Source: Neocallimastix lanati (nom. inval.) (lineage: Eukaryota > Neocallimastigomycota > Neocallimastigomycetes > Neocallimastigales > Neocallimastigaceae). From it: 64,000 bases of DNA. The notes under the pieces were generated by a model. That model was not told the origin of the DNA. It saw only the letters and a program-made list of their open reading frames with translations, and made no database searches. The stretch lies in assembly GCA_016946835.1 (NCBI GenBank), contig JACVTC010000051.1, forward strand, positions 583,501 to 647,500. Direction: 5' to 3'. The first letter of the stretch is position 1, and every line of letters begins with the position of its first letter. A program made the translations under genes and the position numbers. Positions 13,190 through 29,329 of this stretch are shown here, in pieces.

Positions 13190-14529
13190 ATCCAGAAATT
13201 TCTTAATGTCCTTAAATAGATTCGTCATGAGATCATTTTAGTAAAAAAAAAAAACATCATCAACTCCCATAATTATTGTATATCCTTTAAAATCGATAAG
13301 ACCGCATAAAAAGTCTATTTCTTTAGATTTCCAAAGGTCTTTCGGGAGTTTCTAAAGGTTAAAGAAGGTCCATATTTTCAATGCCTATTTATTTTGTTTC
13401 TTGCACATACTTGGTTACATCTTCTTTTTATTTTAGGCCACCAAAAGTTCCTTGTTATTAACATTAAAGTTCTTTTAATTCCTAAATGACTGGCAGTAGA
13501 CTTTTCCCGATATTTTGTTAATATATCTAATCGGAGAACTTCAGGAATATAAACTAAATTATTATATAATATTAAATTGTCTTTTATTTTAAACTTTTCC
13601 TTTTCTCTCTCTTAAGGGCTTATATGACATATCATTTTTTAACATTTTGAGGACTAAAGTAAAATCGAATATCCTCGGTTGTAGCGTCAGATTTGGTAGT
13701 ATCAATAATTCTTTCTTAAAAAGTCACTCATTCACAATGTCAACATAACATGGAACTTCTTTAACCTTTTTAATATCTAGTAGATATTAAATATTCTGGT
13801 ATAATGTTCTCATTATTCTTCATGTAGTCAAGTCTACTTACTTGATAGGCTATCAAGTTTATCATTTCTTGTACACTGTCTGTCTTGAAAGTCATACTCT
13901 TGTATAATTTATTTCAGAACTCCGTAAACTTCTTGAATAAGAAGCAACTGGATGAAGATTATTACTTTTTTTTTATTTTTTTTTTCTTTAATTTTTAGAA
14001 AGATTTTTTTTTTCACATAGATCCGAACAAATAAATTTTTTTTATATTTATTCTAATTAAATTATGGGAAGAAGTTTAGCTTTTTTTTTTGCAACAAAAA
14101 ATTTTTTTTAACAAAACTTCAATAATAATTACAAAGGCCTAGAAAATCTTTGAACTTCTTTCACTTTCATAATTACTTGGAGCTAGCCATTCTTTTATTG
14201 ATTTAATCTTCTTTGGGTCAGTATAGAGATACACATTATCAGAAAAAATATATCCTAAATATTCTACTTTTTTTTTTTTTTTTTTTTTTAAACTTGGAAA
14301 ATAAATTATTATCAAATTAAAGTTGGTAGAACTTTTCTTGCTTGTTCACGATATACGTTTAAATCTTTCGAATATATTAATTATATTCATCTAAATATAT
14401 AATAACCACAGTTTTCTAAGTAAGGTCAAAGTATAAAATGAATCAATTAAATGATTGAAAAATGGCAGTTACGTTTTCTTAAATCAAAATGGTATGACTA
14501 AATATTCAATAATGACCCTATTTAGTTCG

Positions 14530-14561
<32 letters not shown>

Positions 14562-14690
14562 AAATTCATCTTCTTTTATTCTAATAAGATTATACGAGGA
14601 TCGTAAATGTAATTATACTAAAAATAATTTGTTCCTTTTCAACGTTTCCAATATTGTCATTAATTTAATGAAATTGGGTAAGAGTTTCTA
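13190..14690 (-). pseudogene. Broken Ty3/gypsy pol (RT and integrase)
   Basis: The minus strand carries gypsy-type pol in the right order. RT begins near 14690 (LPNFIKLM..LETLKRNKLFL), then EYLVIPF with the FKN..TF-like block near 14500, VVIIYLDE near 14400 in place of the YLDD active site, and VEYLGYIFSDNVYLYTDPKKIKSIKEW at 14270-14150. Integrase follows at 13490-13230: the zinc-binding start SHLGIKRTL, NFWWPKIKRR, then a PERPWKSKEIDF-like core and VDDV. Frameshifts, stops, and inserted A- and T-runs (for example 14529-14556 and 14268-14289) break it throughout. These domains normally copy the element's RNA into DNA and insert it. No LTRs could be assigned. Confidence 0.8.
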
Positions 14691-14705
14691 ATTTTAACAG
14701 TATTT

Positions 14706-14740
<35 letters not shown>

Positions 14741-15055
14741 TAATCTAAACATAATTTGAGAGAACCGTCTTTCCGTCTTTCCGTCTTTTTTTTTTTTTTT
14801 TTTTGAAATAAAATAGGATATCCAGCTGTGAGATTCAGTTTTTATTTCAGTTTTTCATTTATTATTAATAATTTTAATATTTTTTTTTATATTATGGGAT
14901 GTGAAAATGTTGTTGGAATATATGTATCAAATAAAAAAAAAAAAGTTATAAGGTAATTTTTTATTTACTACTTTATTAAAATGTAGGGAAATTATAAATG
15001 AAGAATTATGGTGTTTTTTTTTTTTTTTTTTATTGGACCACGGTTGAAGTCCATT

Positions 15056-15107
<52 letters not shown>

Positions 15108-15147
15108 TATTATTATTATTATTACTACTAGTTTTATTATTATTATA

Positions 15148-15189
<42 letters not shown>

Positions 15190-15215
15190 ATTATTAAAAA
15201 TTAATCTTTTTTATT

Positions 15216-15257
<42 letters not shown>

Positions 15258-16000
15258 GTTGTTGTTATTGTTGTTGTATTGATTATAATTGTCATTATAA
15301 TGATTATAGTTTTTTATTATTAGTAGTATAAACATATTTTTTTTAAGTAGCTAAATACCAATGAAAAGCATCATCTCTTACTTAAACGAAATTTAAAAAA
15401 AAAATATTTTTTTTTACATCATCAGTAGCTTCAGAATTTTTTTAGATATTGTTTTTAGAAATATCTTCACAAAAGTTGATAAAAAAAAAAAAAAAAGAAA
15501 GATCAGTTTCTCTTATTACCAGAAAAAAAAAATAATTTCACTTGTATTTGTATTACTAGAGAAAAAAATTAGTTTCTTTTGCATTGGTATTACTAGAGAA
15601 AAAAAAAAAAAAAAAAGATCAGTTTCTCTTGTATTACCAAAAAAAAATAAATAAATAAATAAATAAATAAGCAAACCAAAGATCGGGGAACTTCTTATAA
15701 ATGACTTGGAATAATAGCACTCTTTTTTTTTTTTTTTTTTTTTTTTTCATTATGACCATTGTTAATTAGCCTCACCCCTGGTAAAAATAAAATAATAGAA
15801 TGCAATGCATCTTGATTTTGTCTGTGTGGTTACAGTTTGGCAAGAAGAGGGTTCAGCATTGGTACCAATTTTTATATCCAATTTCTCATTTAATATTTTT
15901 AGTTAAATTAGAAAAACTGATTAATAATATTTTTTTTTTTTGTTAATCTCTTAATTAAAAATAAATGAATAATAACAATTTAAAGGATTAGAATTCCTTT
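14691..16000. other. Low-complexity DNA, possibly gypsy 5' debris
   Basis: Long T-runs and ATT arrays (15108-15240) alternate with short higher-complexity islands. At 15497-15640 a motif of about 23 bp (CAGTTTCTCTTGTATTACCA and variants) recurs roughly four times between A-runs. The island at 15745-15880 lies where the gag/LTR of the minus-strand gypsy relic would be expected, but I cannot assign it. Confidence 0.35.
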
Positions 16001-20372
<4,372 letters not shown>

Positions 20373-22982
20373 ATGAAGTTTTCAAAAGTTATTCCATTTG
20401 CTTTTACTTTAGCAACTTCTTTAGTTGTTGAAGCTCAAAATTTCTGTAGTAACTCTTCTCACTCTGGTAAAAGTACAAAAGTTACAAGTAACAAAGTTGG
20501 TGAAATTAACGGTATTGGTTATGAATTATGGGCCGATAGTGGAAACAATAGTGCTACCTTCTATGAAGATGGTTCTTTCTCTTGTTCTTTCAATAATGCT
20601 AAGGATTATTTATGTCGTTCCGGTCTTTCCTTCGATAGTACTAAGACCCACCAACAAATTGGTCACATGTATGCCGACTTTAAATTAGTTAAGCAAAACA
20701 TTCGTAATGTTGATTATTCCTATGTTGGTATTTACGGTTGGACCAGAAATCCACTTGTTGAATTCTACGTTGTTGATAACTGGCTCAGTCAATGGCGTCC
20801 AGGAGATTGGGTCGGTAACAAGAAGCATGGTGATTTCACTATTGATGGTGCTAAATACACAGTTTATGAAAACACACGTTACGGTCCATCCATTGATGGT
20901 GATACGAACTTCAAGCAATTCTTCAGTATCCGTCAAACTGCTCGTGACTGTGGTACCATTGATATTACGGCTCACTTTGAACAATGGGAAAAACTTGGTA
21001 TGAAATTAGGTAAGATGCATGAAGCTAAAGTTTTAGGTGAAGCTGGTAGTACTGGTTCTGGTACCACTGGTACCGCTGATTTCCCATATGCCAAGGTTTA
21101 CATTGGTAATGGTAATAACAATAATAACAATAGTAGCAACAATAATAACAATGGAAACAATGGTAATGCTAACACTAATCCATGGAATCCAAATGGTAAC
21201 ATAAACAACGCTACTGGAGGTGATATTTGTAGTGCTTCTGGTCACTCCGGTAAAAGTACAAAAGTTACAAGTAACAAAGTTGGTGAAATTAACGGTATTG
21301 GTTATGAATTATGGGCCGATAGTGGAAACAATAGTGCTACCTTCTATGAAGATGGTTCTTTCTCTTGTTCTTTCAATAATGCTAAGGATTATTTATGTCG
21401 TTCCGGTCTTTCCTTCGACAGTACTAAGACTCATAAGGAAATTGGTCACATCTATGCCGACTTTAAATTAGTTAAACAAAACATTCGTAATGTTGATTAT
21501 TCCTATGTTGGTATTTACGGTTGGACCAGAAATCCACTTGTTGAATTCTACGTTGTTGATAACTGGCTCAGTCAATGGCGTCCAGGAGATTGGGTTGGTA
21601 ACAAGAAGCATGGTGATTTCACTATTGATGGTGCTAAATACACAGTTTATGAAAACACACGTTACGGTCCATCCATTGATGGTGATACGAACTTCAAGCA
21701 ATTCTTCAGTATCCGTCAAACTGCTCGTGACTGTGGTACCATTGATATTACAGCTCACTTTGAACAATGGGAAAAACTTGGTATGAAATTAGGTAAGATG
21801 CATGAAGCTAAAGTTTTAGGTGAAGCTGGTAGTACTGGTTCTGGTACCACTGGTACCGCTGATTTCCCATATGCCAAGGTTTACATTGGTAATGGTAATA
21901 ACAATAATAACAATAGTAGCAACAATAATAACAATGGAAACAATGGTAATGCTAACACTAATCCATGGAATCCAAATGGTAACATAAACAACGCTACTGG
22001 AGGTGATATTTGTAGTGCTTCTGGTCACTCCGGTAAAAGTACAAAAGTTACAAGTAACAAAGTTGGTGAAATTAACGGTATTGGTTATGAATTATGGGCC
22101 GATAGTGGAAACAATAGTGCTACCTTCTATGAAGATGGTTCTTTCTCTTGTTCTTTCAATAATGCTAAGGATTATTTATGTCGTTCCGGTCTTTCCTTCG
22201 ACAGTACTAAGACTCATAAGGAAATTGGTCACATCTATGCCGACTTTAAATTAGTTAAACAAAACATTCGTAATGTTGATTATTCCTATGTTGGTATTTA
22301 CGGTTGGACCAGAAATCCACTTGTTGAATTCTACGTTGTTGATAACTGGCTCAGTCAATGGCGTCCAGGAGATTGGGTTGGTAACAAGAAGCATGGTGAT
22401 TTCACTATTGATGGTGCTAAATACACAGTTTATGAAAACACACGTTACGGTCCATCCATTGATGGTGATACGAACTTCAAGCAATTCTTCAGTATCCGTC
22501 AAACTGCTCGTGACTGTGGTACCATTGATATTACAGCTCACTTTGAACAATGGGAAAAACTTGGTATGAAATTAGGTAAGATGCATGAAGCTAAAGTTTT
22601 AGGTGAAGCTGGTAGTACTGGTTCTGGTACCACTGGTACCGCTGATTTCCCATATGCCAAGGTTTACATTGGTGGTAAGCAACAACAACCTACTACTACA
22701 ACTACTAAGGCTTCACAACCAACTAGTGCCGCCGGTAAATGTTCTTCAAAAATCACAGCCCAAGGTTACAAATGCTGTTCAGCCAACTGTGAAGTTGTTT
22801 ACACTGATGATGATGGTAACTGGGGTGTAGAAAACAACAACTGGTGTGGATGTGGTACTGAAAAGAATGTCTGTGTTGGAGCGCAAGGTTATCCATGCTG
22901 TAAGACTGAAACCACCGTATACTTCACTGATGATGATGGTAACTGGAGTGTTGAAAACGGTGACTGGTGTTTAATTCCATAA
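20373..22982 (+). CDS. Triple-domain GH11 xylanase with two dockerins
   Basis: A secreted endo-1,4-beta-xylanase of 869 residues. Residues 1-22 are a signal peptide ([15 protein letters not shown] core). Three GH11 catalytic modules lie at about 25-244, 286-505 and 547-766. Each has the nucleophile region [10 protein letters not shown] (Glu 130, 391, 652) and the acid/base region [10 protein letters not shown] (Glu 223, 484, 745, by alignment to the family's EGYxSSGS). Asn/Gly-rich linkers separate them. A QQQP-Thr-rich linker (769-789) leads to two fungal dockerins, 790-827 and 834-866, each with paired cysteines and a TDDDGNW core. GH11 cleaves xylan; the dockerins anchor the enzyme to cellulosome scaffoldins. 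Two-domain GH11 enzymes are known in anaerobic fungi; three is larger than usual. Modules 2 and 3 look identical at DNA level. All catalytic residues are kept. Confidence 0.97.
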   Translation: MKFSKVIPFAFTLATSLVVEAQNFCSNSSHSGKSTKVTSNKVGEINGIGYELWADSGNNSATFYEDGSFSCSFNNAKDYLCRSGLSFDSTKTHQQIGHMYADFKLVKQNIRNVDYSYVGIYGWTRNPLVEFYVVDNWLSQWRPGDWVGNKKHGDFTIDGAKYTVYENTRYGPSIDGDTNFKQFFSIRQTARDCGTIDITAHFEQWEKLGMKLGKMHEAKVLGEAGSTGSGTTGTADFPYAKVYIGNGNNNNNNSSNNNNNGNNGNANTNPWNPNGNINNATGGDICSASGHSGKSTKVTSNKVGEINGIGYELWADSGNNSATFYEDGSFSCSFNNAKDYLCRSGLSFDSTKTHKEIGHIYADFKLVKQNIRNVDYSYVGIYGWTRNPLVEFYVVDNWLSQWRPGDWVGNKKHGDFTIDGAKYTVYENTRYGPSIDGDTNFKQFFSIRQTARDCGTIDITAHFEQWEKLGMKLGKMHEAKVLGEAGSTGSGTTGTADFPYAKVYIGNGNNNNNNSSNNNNNGNNGNANTNPWNPNGNINNATGGDICSASGHSGKSTKVTSNKVGEINGIGYELWADSGNNSATFYEDGSFSCSFNNAKDYLCRSGLSFDSTKTHKEIGHIYADFKLVKQNIRNVDYSYVGIYGWTRNPLVEFYVVDNWLSQWRPGDWVGNKKHGDFTIDGAKYTVYENTRYGPSIDGDTNFKQFFSIRQTARDCGTIDITAHFEQWEKLGMKLGKMHEAKVLGEAGSTGSGTTGTADFPYAKVYIGGKQQQPTTTTTKASQPTSAAGKCSSKITAQGYKCCSANCEVVYTDDDGNWGVENNNWCGCGTEKNVCVGAQGYPCCKTETTVYFTDDDGNWSVENGDWCLIP
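20445..22670. repeat. 783-bp in-frame tandem repeat in the xylanase gene
   Basis: The unit is 261 codons (catalytic module plus linker). Unit 1 is 20445-21227, unit 2 21228-22010, and unit 3 starts at 22011 and lacks the Asn-rich linker. By eye, units 2 and 3 show no difference over the shared length. Unit 1 differs at a small number of sites, for example CCAACAAATT against AAGGAAATT near 20651, and GTC against GTT near 20813. Confidence 0.95.
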
Positions 22983-24590
22983 AAATAAAATCAATAATTA
23001 TATGATCTACTTTATTTATAGAATTTGAAGAAATAAGCCCAAAAGAAAAAAATAATTAATATATATTTATTTATAAAAAAAAAAAAAAAGAAATAAATAA
23101 TGAGATTTTTAAATTTTTTTTTTTTTTTTAGGACCTGAAAATAAATTATAGATTGTACAAAACATCAAATAATTAAACAAATATATATAAACGTACAAAT
23201 TATAGTTTATTAAAGATATGTAAAGAAAAAAAAATAAATAAAAATAATAATAAAAATAAAAATATAAATGAAAAATGAAAAATATTATAAAATAATTCTT
23301 TAAAATTTACTTTATATATATTATTAAATATTTAATTGTTTATTTATTAATATATTATTTGATCCATTTCGTCATAACTTGTATATATCACTTAATAATA
23401 ATAATATTTTTTATAATTATATATGTGTTTTTAATGGTTATATATATATATATTCTAATATTTGAGTTTCTATTTTTTCTTTACTCCTTTTTTTTTTTTT
23501 TTTAAAAAGGTAGACTGAAATAATAAAATAGAATATTGGGTGAAAAACATTGTAATAAGTAAAAAATATTTTCATGATATAAATAAGTTGTATATTATTA
23601 TAATAAAAAATGGAATTTATTATTTCTTTTTAATATCTTTTTTTATAATATAAATCTTATATATATGTATATTTTATTTCAAATAAAACATATTTATAAT
23701 TAATAAAAAAAAGAAAAATACTGTATCTTTATTATATATATACATATATATTAATTTAATATTATTTAAATTTTTTAAAAAAAAAAAAAAAAAAAAAAAT
23801 TGAATATTGAAATAAAATTAAAAATATTTAAAATTATTGAAATAAAATTAAAAATATTTAAAATTATAACATAATAGATTAAGAAGCAAAATAATATATA
23901 ATAATAAAAATAATATATAATAATTAAGAAGCTTTTTGAAGTCAATATATTCAAAAGTTAAAAAAAATTATCAAATTATACTTTAACTTTATTATAATAT
24001 TAATAGAGTACTAGAATATCATATTTTTACTTACTAATAATAATAGTTTTAAATTTTTAAAAAATTAAATATTTTAAAAGACTTTTTAAAATTTAAATAA
24101 TAACATACATTAATTTTATATTTAACAAATATTTTTTATAGGTTGAATTAGTTATAAAATATTAAATTATATTTAATGGTTATTATATTTAAAACACAAT
24201 TATTAAAATTAATTTATTAATATAAAAGTATATATACTAATACTTTGAACAGTATATATACTTTTACAAACTATTTTATTAAATCTGTGTAGTACAATGT
24301 GTTCTAATATTTTATTTAAACAGACCTTTTAAATACTATTCTTTTAAAAAATGTGTGTATTATTTTAATGAATTATATTCGTTACTTCGATAATTATATA
24401 CATCTATTGTTCTATCTTTATGCTTTTAGTAATTTTTAATATTAATATTATTTGCATATTTTTTATACATAAAAATATTGTATCCATGTTTAATAATATA
24501 ATTTAGTATTATAGAAATCATGAACATTATATGATTAGTTTAACAAATATTATATAGTAATTTATGATTTTGTCTGAGACATAGCCATTA
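22983..24590. other. AT-rich intergenic DNA
   Basis: An AATAAA-type signal follows the xylanase stop within about 10 bp. A duplicated 29-bp segment (TGAAATAAAATTAAAAATAT type) occurs at 23808-23866. No gene is recognised. Confidence 0.45.
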
Positions 24591-24879
24591 GTAAACAAAT
24601 TTTGATAGTGGTACAAAATATTGGCTACCTGGGAATACCTTGCGGATCTCCCACTTTTGATCATTTAGGGCGTTGTTGCAATCATTTTTTTTTTTTTTTT
24701 TTTTTTTTAAATAAAGTAAAAACATATAATTTACTTGAGTTTATTACTTTTTTGTTTCAGGTTCATATTATATTTTAAATCCAGTGTATTGACAAAAATT
24801 TTATGTTAACTAGAATCATTAAATAAAAAAGGTAAAAATGATCTTTAAAAAAAAAAAAAAAAAAAAAAGTTTACATTAG

Positions 24880-25330
24880 TAGTAAGAATACTATTATTAC
24901 CAAAAAGACAATTAAATTATCACCATCATAAATATTACTACAAACTACTACAAGGACTCATAACTATCAACATAAACGATCCAAAGTCCGGCGACTACCA
25001 AAAAAAAAAAAAAAAAAAAAAAAAGACAATTATCACCAATATAAAGAGTACTACTACTACTACTGACAAAAAAAAAAAAAAAAAAAAAAAAATTACTGCT
25101 CACAAGGTTATAAATATTGTTCTACTAACAATGTTTGTTGTTTACACTGATTCAAATGGTATTTGGAGCGCCATTAAAAACAGCTATTAATACAGTTATA
25201 GTATATACCAATATCTGTATGAGCGTGCAAGGTTACTTAGTTAAGAATGAAACAACAATTTACTACTCTAATTTTTAATGGTAATTGATTTATTGAAAAT
25301 AATAACGAGTACTTAGTTTCAAAAATTTAT
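24880..25330 (+). pseudogene. Decayed fungal dockerin and Thr linker
   Basis: With frameshifts allowed, the plus strand reads a Thr-rich linker (ACT repeats near 25050), ITA / QGYKYCSTN, VVYTDSNGIWSAIKNSY, then SVQGYLVKNETTIYYSN..GN and FIENNNEYLVS. This follows the two dockerins of the intact xylanase about 2.1 kb upstream ([51 protein letters not shown]). Cysteines, stops and frame are lost and poly-A runs have grown inside the linker. It is the 3' end of a dead cellulosomal gene. A GC-richer scrap at 24600-24680 could be what remains of its catalytic part, but I cannot identify it. Confidence 0.75.
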
Positions 25331-25387
25331 ATAAGATACTAAAAAATTATAAATTATTATTTATTTGTTATTATATTTAATTTTAAT

Positions 25388-25439
<52 letters not shown>

Positions 25440-25476
25440 ATCGAACTATTATTAAGTTAATCAGCAAAGTATCTAT

Positions 25477-25524
25477 GTGATTAAGAACTATATAATAACC
25501 TAATCTTTTATAATATTAATCATT
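25477..25524. repeat. 48-bp direct repeat, left copy
   Basis: Identical to 26474-26521. The two copies abut the ends of the inverted-repeat element between them. Confidence 0.9.
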
Positions 25525-25723
25525 GGGAGAGTTGCATTTCCCCAAATTGCATTTCGCCATGTTGCATTTCGCCAAGTGGCGTAGTATTAAAATGTTGCAA
25601 TTCCCCAAGTTGCATTTCGATAGGTAGAGTATTGATATAAATAAATGAATAAATAAATAAATATTAATTCAAAATATATTTTTTTTAAAATTGTTTTTAT
25701 ACGATATTAATAATATTTAATTT

Positions 25724-25759
<36 letters not shown>

Positions 25760-26473
25760 CTAGGAATAAACTTTATTTAATAATATTTTTTTTAAAAAAT
25801 ACATGAAATTTAAATACATGAAATTATTTTTTATATTAATATTAAAAAACTACGTTATGAGATTCGAGGACGAAAAGGCCTCTAACTCTTCCCATTCATC
25901 GAAGATAACTCCATGTGGATGAAAATTATCATTCGAATCTGTATCAGAATTTCTTCTTTGCCTTATCGTTACGACGTCGACGCTCTTGACAACGGTAGGT
26001 CTAACACTATACAAATCGATCATGGTGTAGAAATCACCAATCACAATAGGCATAACGTTAGTAAGGAATTCCGCAAGATTTAATTTTATTGATTTATTTA
26101 TTTATGAGAAAAGTATGTGTGTTTTTTATAATAAACTTTATTTATTTTTGTATTTATTTAATACATAAATTTTATTAATGTAAAGAACTCATTTTTTTAA
26201 GATAATAAAAATAATTATTTTTTATAGTAAAAATTACATATTTAATCATGTGATAATTCTATGAATTAATACACATAGATAAATGTTACACAACATAAAA
26301 ATATAAGAATAAAATATTAATATAAGATAAGAATATAATATTAATAATAATATAAGAATATAAAAATATAATTTTAATAATATAAAAATATAAAATAAAA
26401 TGTGATTATTTTAACAATTTATTTAATAATTTTCAATTTGACGAAATGCAACTTGGCGAAATACCCCACACCC
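25525..26473. mobile_element. Inverted-terminal-repeat element with nested LINE
   Basis: The left end begins GGGAGAGTTGCATTTCC and the right end, read inverted, begins GGGTGTGGGGTATTTCG. Over the first 34 bp about 26 positions match. Five variant copies of TTGCATTTCGCCAAG lie in the first 100 bp as subterminal repeats. No transposase is present, so it would be non-autonomous. A 350-bp LINE fragment plus 13-bp target duplication accounts for its middle; without that the element would be about 586 bp. It is bounded exactly by a 48-bp direct repeat. Confidence 0.65.
25728..26077 (-). mobile_element. 5'-truncated LINE insertion with poly-A tail
   Basis: Read on the minus strand, this is the 3' end of a non-LTR retrotransposon. 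A reading frame (26053-25850) gives the C-terminal end of its protein (from PIVIGDFYTM to HGVIFDEWEELEAF), followed by a short 3' UTR and a poly-A tail (T-run 25728-25756). Perfect 13-bp target duplications ATTTAATTTTATT flank it at 25715-25727 and 26078-26090. The same protein/DNA end recurs in the relics at 40.6-42.1 and 45.2-46.4 kb. This is a textbook target-primed insertion, truncated at its 5' end. Confidence 0.85.
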
Positions 26474-26521
26474 GTGATTAAGAACTATATAATAACCTAA
26501 TCTTTTATAATATTAATCATT
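26474..26521. repeat. 48-bp direct repeat, right copy
   Basis: Identical to 25477-25524. It is followed by a partial inverse (TAAAAGATTAGGTTATAGTT near 26534-26553) of its own first half, so this copy can fold into an imperfect hairpin. Confidence 0.9.
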
Positions 26522-26562
26522 ATATTATTTGCTAAAAGATTAGGTTATAGTTATTTTTGCAA

Positions 26563-26843
26563 GGAGTGAGTTGCATTTCGACAAGTGGCTTATTGATATA
26601 AATAAATGAATGAATAAATAAATAAACATTCAAAATAATATTATTAAACTTGTTTTTATTATATTTTATAATTAATTATAGATATTTTTTAAAATAAAAT
26701 AATTATTAATAATATTTAATTATAAAAATATATTTAATTATAAAGATATATTTTAATATTTTGGAAAATAGTAATAATAAACATCAGTATTAATAATATT
26801 TAATTTTATTTATTTATTTATTTATTTGAAATGCCCCACTCCC
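26563..26843. mobile_element. Second short inverted-repeat element
   Basis: The left end GGAGTGAGTTGCATTTCG pairs with the right end (inverted GGGAGTGGGGCATTTC). The left subterminal part continues with AAGTGGC and TATTGATATAAATAAATG, matching 25607-25650 in the neighbouring element, so both belong to one family. No coding capacity. Confidence 0.6.
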
Positions 26844-26859
26844 TTTTTTCGCAAATCTA

Positions 26860-27289
26860 GTGCATTTCACAATGTGGCGTATTTTATATATGGCTTGTTA
26901 TAATAATAATAGTTAAATAATAATTAAATAAATAATAAATATTCTTTTTTTTTATATAATAATAGTTAAATAATAATTAAATAAATAATAAATATTCTTT
27001 TTTTTTATATAATAATAGTTAAATAATAATTAAATAAATAATAAATATTCTTTTTTTTTATATATATAATTTATTAATATTTAATTATAAAAATAATTAT
27101 TTATTATTCTTTTTTAATAGAATATATTATTATTTCTTTTGAGTTATTTAATAATATTTAATTGAAAAAATATATTATTATTTCTTTTAAAATAATAATT
27201 ATTTATATATTTATTTATGATTGTATAAAATATCTTAAAAATATATGGCTTTATTTTAAAATGATTATAAGCCACATTGAGAAATACAC
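26860..27289. mobile_element. Third short inverted-repeat element
   Basis: The left end GTGCATTTCACAATGTGGCG pairs with the inverted right end GTGTATTTCTCAATGTGGC. It is filled with AT-rich DNA including a 53-bp tandem triplication. It belongs to the same TTTC..CAA.GTGGC family as its two neighbours. Confidence 0.55.
26904..27062. repeat. 53-bp unit repeated three times
   Basis: Three near-identical head-to-tail 53-bp units, phased on AGTTAAATAATAATTAAATA at 26911, 26964 and 27017, lying within the third inverted-repeat element. Confidence 0.9.
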
Positions 27290-28589
27290 GATCCCCATTT
27301 TGATATGGTGATATAGTCTACCTTTTGATCAAAAATCATCAAAGTATTTAATTAATATAACAATAGATTGAAACTCTTACATAGTACAATAAAATTAATA
27401 TAAATATTTAATGACTTTTGAATTGGCTCTACTCTACCCATAACGTCAAAAAAAAAAGTAAAAAAAAAAAAAAAAAAAAAACTTTTTTTATTATGTAATA
27501 GTTTAAATTAAAATGAAATTCAAAGTGTAGAAGTGTTTACATAAATTTCCATTTGTTCCCTTTTCTCCATTTTCTGTGTATAAAAAAAAAAAAAATTAAA
27601 AATTAAAAAATTATAAAAGGTAATATTAATTCTATTTTTTTTTTTTTTTTTTTATTTCAAAAACAATTTTTTTTTTTAAAAAATAAGTATATATATTCAA
27701 TGAAAACTGAGAAAAAGGAAAAATAAAAAAAAAAAAAAAAACTATGATATCATTAATACATATTAATCGAATATTTTAATAAAAAAAAAAACTTTTTTTT
27801 TTTATATCATTTTGGACTATTTTTATTTATATATTCTTATTAATATAAATTTAAATTGTCTATATATATATATATAAATTAATATAAATAGAATTACACT
27901 CTTTTTCATTAATAATAATCATATTTTATTATTTTGGTTAATAATAAAATAATAAAAATAGTTATAATAAAAATTAATAAAAAATTTTAATTTTAATCAG
28001 ATTAATAAATTTTTATTTTATTATATTTTTGTTATATTTTTTTGTTTATCATTTTTATTTTATTTTTTTTTATTAAAAAATATATAGATAGTCTTTTATA
28101 TTATTTTTATTATTTTTTTTTTTACAAAAGATTATCTAAATATTTTTATGTATTACATTTATTAAAAAAAAACATATAATTTAAAGATTAAAATAAAATA
28201 TATGTAAAAGATTAAAAAATAATAAAAATTAAAAAAAAAAATTTTTTAATTGAACATAGAAAATTTAATGTAATAAAGAATAAAAATATGTAAATTCAAA
28301 AGTTAAAAAAAAATTTCGGTGGATGTATACAATATGTAGTAGCGTGATCACCATTTAAATCTAAAATAATAAGATAAAGAAGTGAACCTATTTAATATAT
28401 TTAAAAATAGATAGTGTGATGTCCACTAAACTCTATCCTGAAAATACAGAAAGATTCTCAATAAGTAAATTACTTTCTATGAAGTGGAATTAGACTGTTA
28501 GTGCTTGTATCTAAAATATATGTAATAGGACTACTAATAATATTGTTTCTACGCCCATCAGTACGACGTATTAAAATTTGAATTAGAGT

Positions 28590-29060
28590 CAAAATTTTTG
28601 TAATTAATTTTTACATTAAATGGTGTATATCAATTAAAGAAAAACTGAAATATAGATAAAAAAAAAGACTATATCGGTATAATAAATTTTATTTATATCG
28701 ATGAAAATAGACTCTGTATAATAAATTTTAGATTAGCAATAAAAAAAAAAAAAAAATAGAATAATATTAGTTAAATTTTATAACTTTCATATAGTAATTA
28801 ATATATTTTGAATTTAAATATATATGTACATACATATATAATTTTTTTTTTTTTTTTTTTTACAAAAAATATATTAAATGACTTATATCAATTTAAGAAA
28901 GACAGAACTATAGAGATAAAAAAAAATAAAAATAAAAATAAAAAAAGACTATATCAGTATAATAAAATTTATTTTAGTAATTAAAAATAAAATAGAATAA
29001 TATTGGTTAATTTTTTTTTTTAGCTTTTCATACGGTAATTAATATATTTTGAATTTAAAA
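28590..29060. repeat. Imperfect direct duplication of about 190 bp
   Basis: The segment around 28600-28820 (AGACTATATCGGTATAATAA, ATAGAATAATATTAG, TAATTAATATATTTTGAATT) recurs in the same order at 28868-29060 with substitutions and different homopolymer lengths. No function was recognised. Confidence 0.65.
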
Positions 29061-29329
29061 AGAAGCTATCAATAATTAATTTGTTGATAATATTATTAAT
29101 ACTAGATCGATCATAATACATACTCTGTAGAATTTAAATAAACATCAAAGTGAATTAACGAAAAAATACAGGAAAGATCTGTAATAAAAATAATTTTAGA
29201 ATTTTAGATGGTTCTTTTAAATATTAATAATAAAATATGTATGTAAATTTTTATGTGTTTCTGTTTAATATATAAGGATATTATAAATAAATAAATGAAT
29301 GAAGATCTAAAAATAAATAAACAAATGAA

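Noticed and set aside
15108-15204. Phe/Ile-rich membrane-like peptide
   Set aside because: It is built from a T-run and an ATT array.
20425-22830. Repeated 70-99 residue frames on both strands within the xylanase
   Set aside because: They recur exactly with the 783-bp repeat and overlap a well-supported coding frame, so they are shadows.
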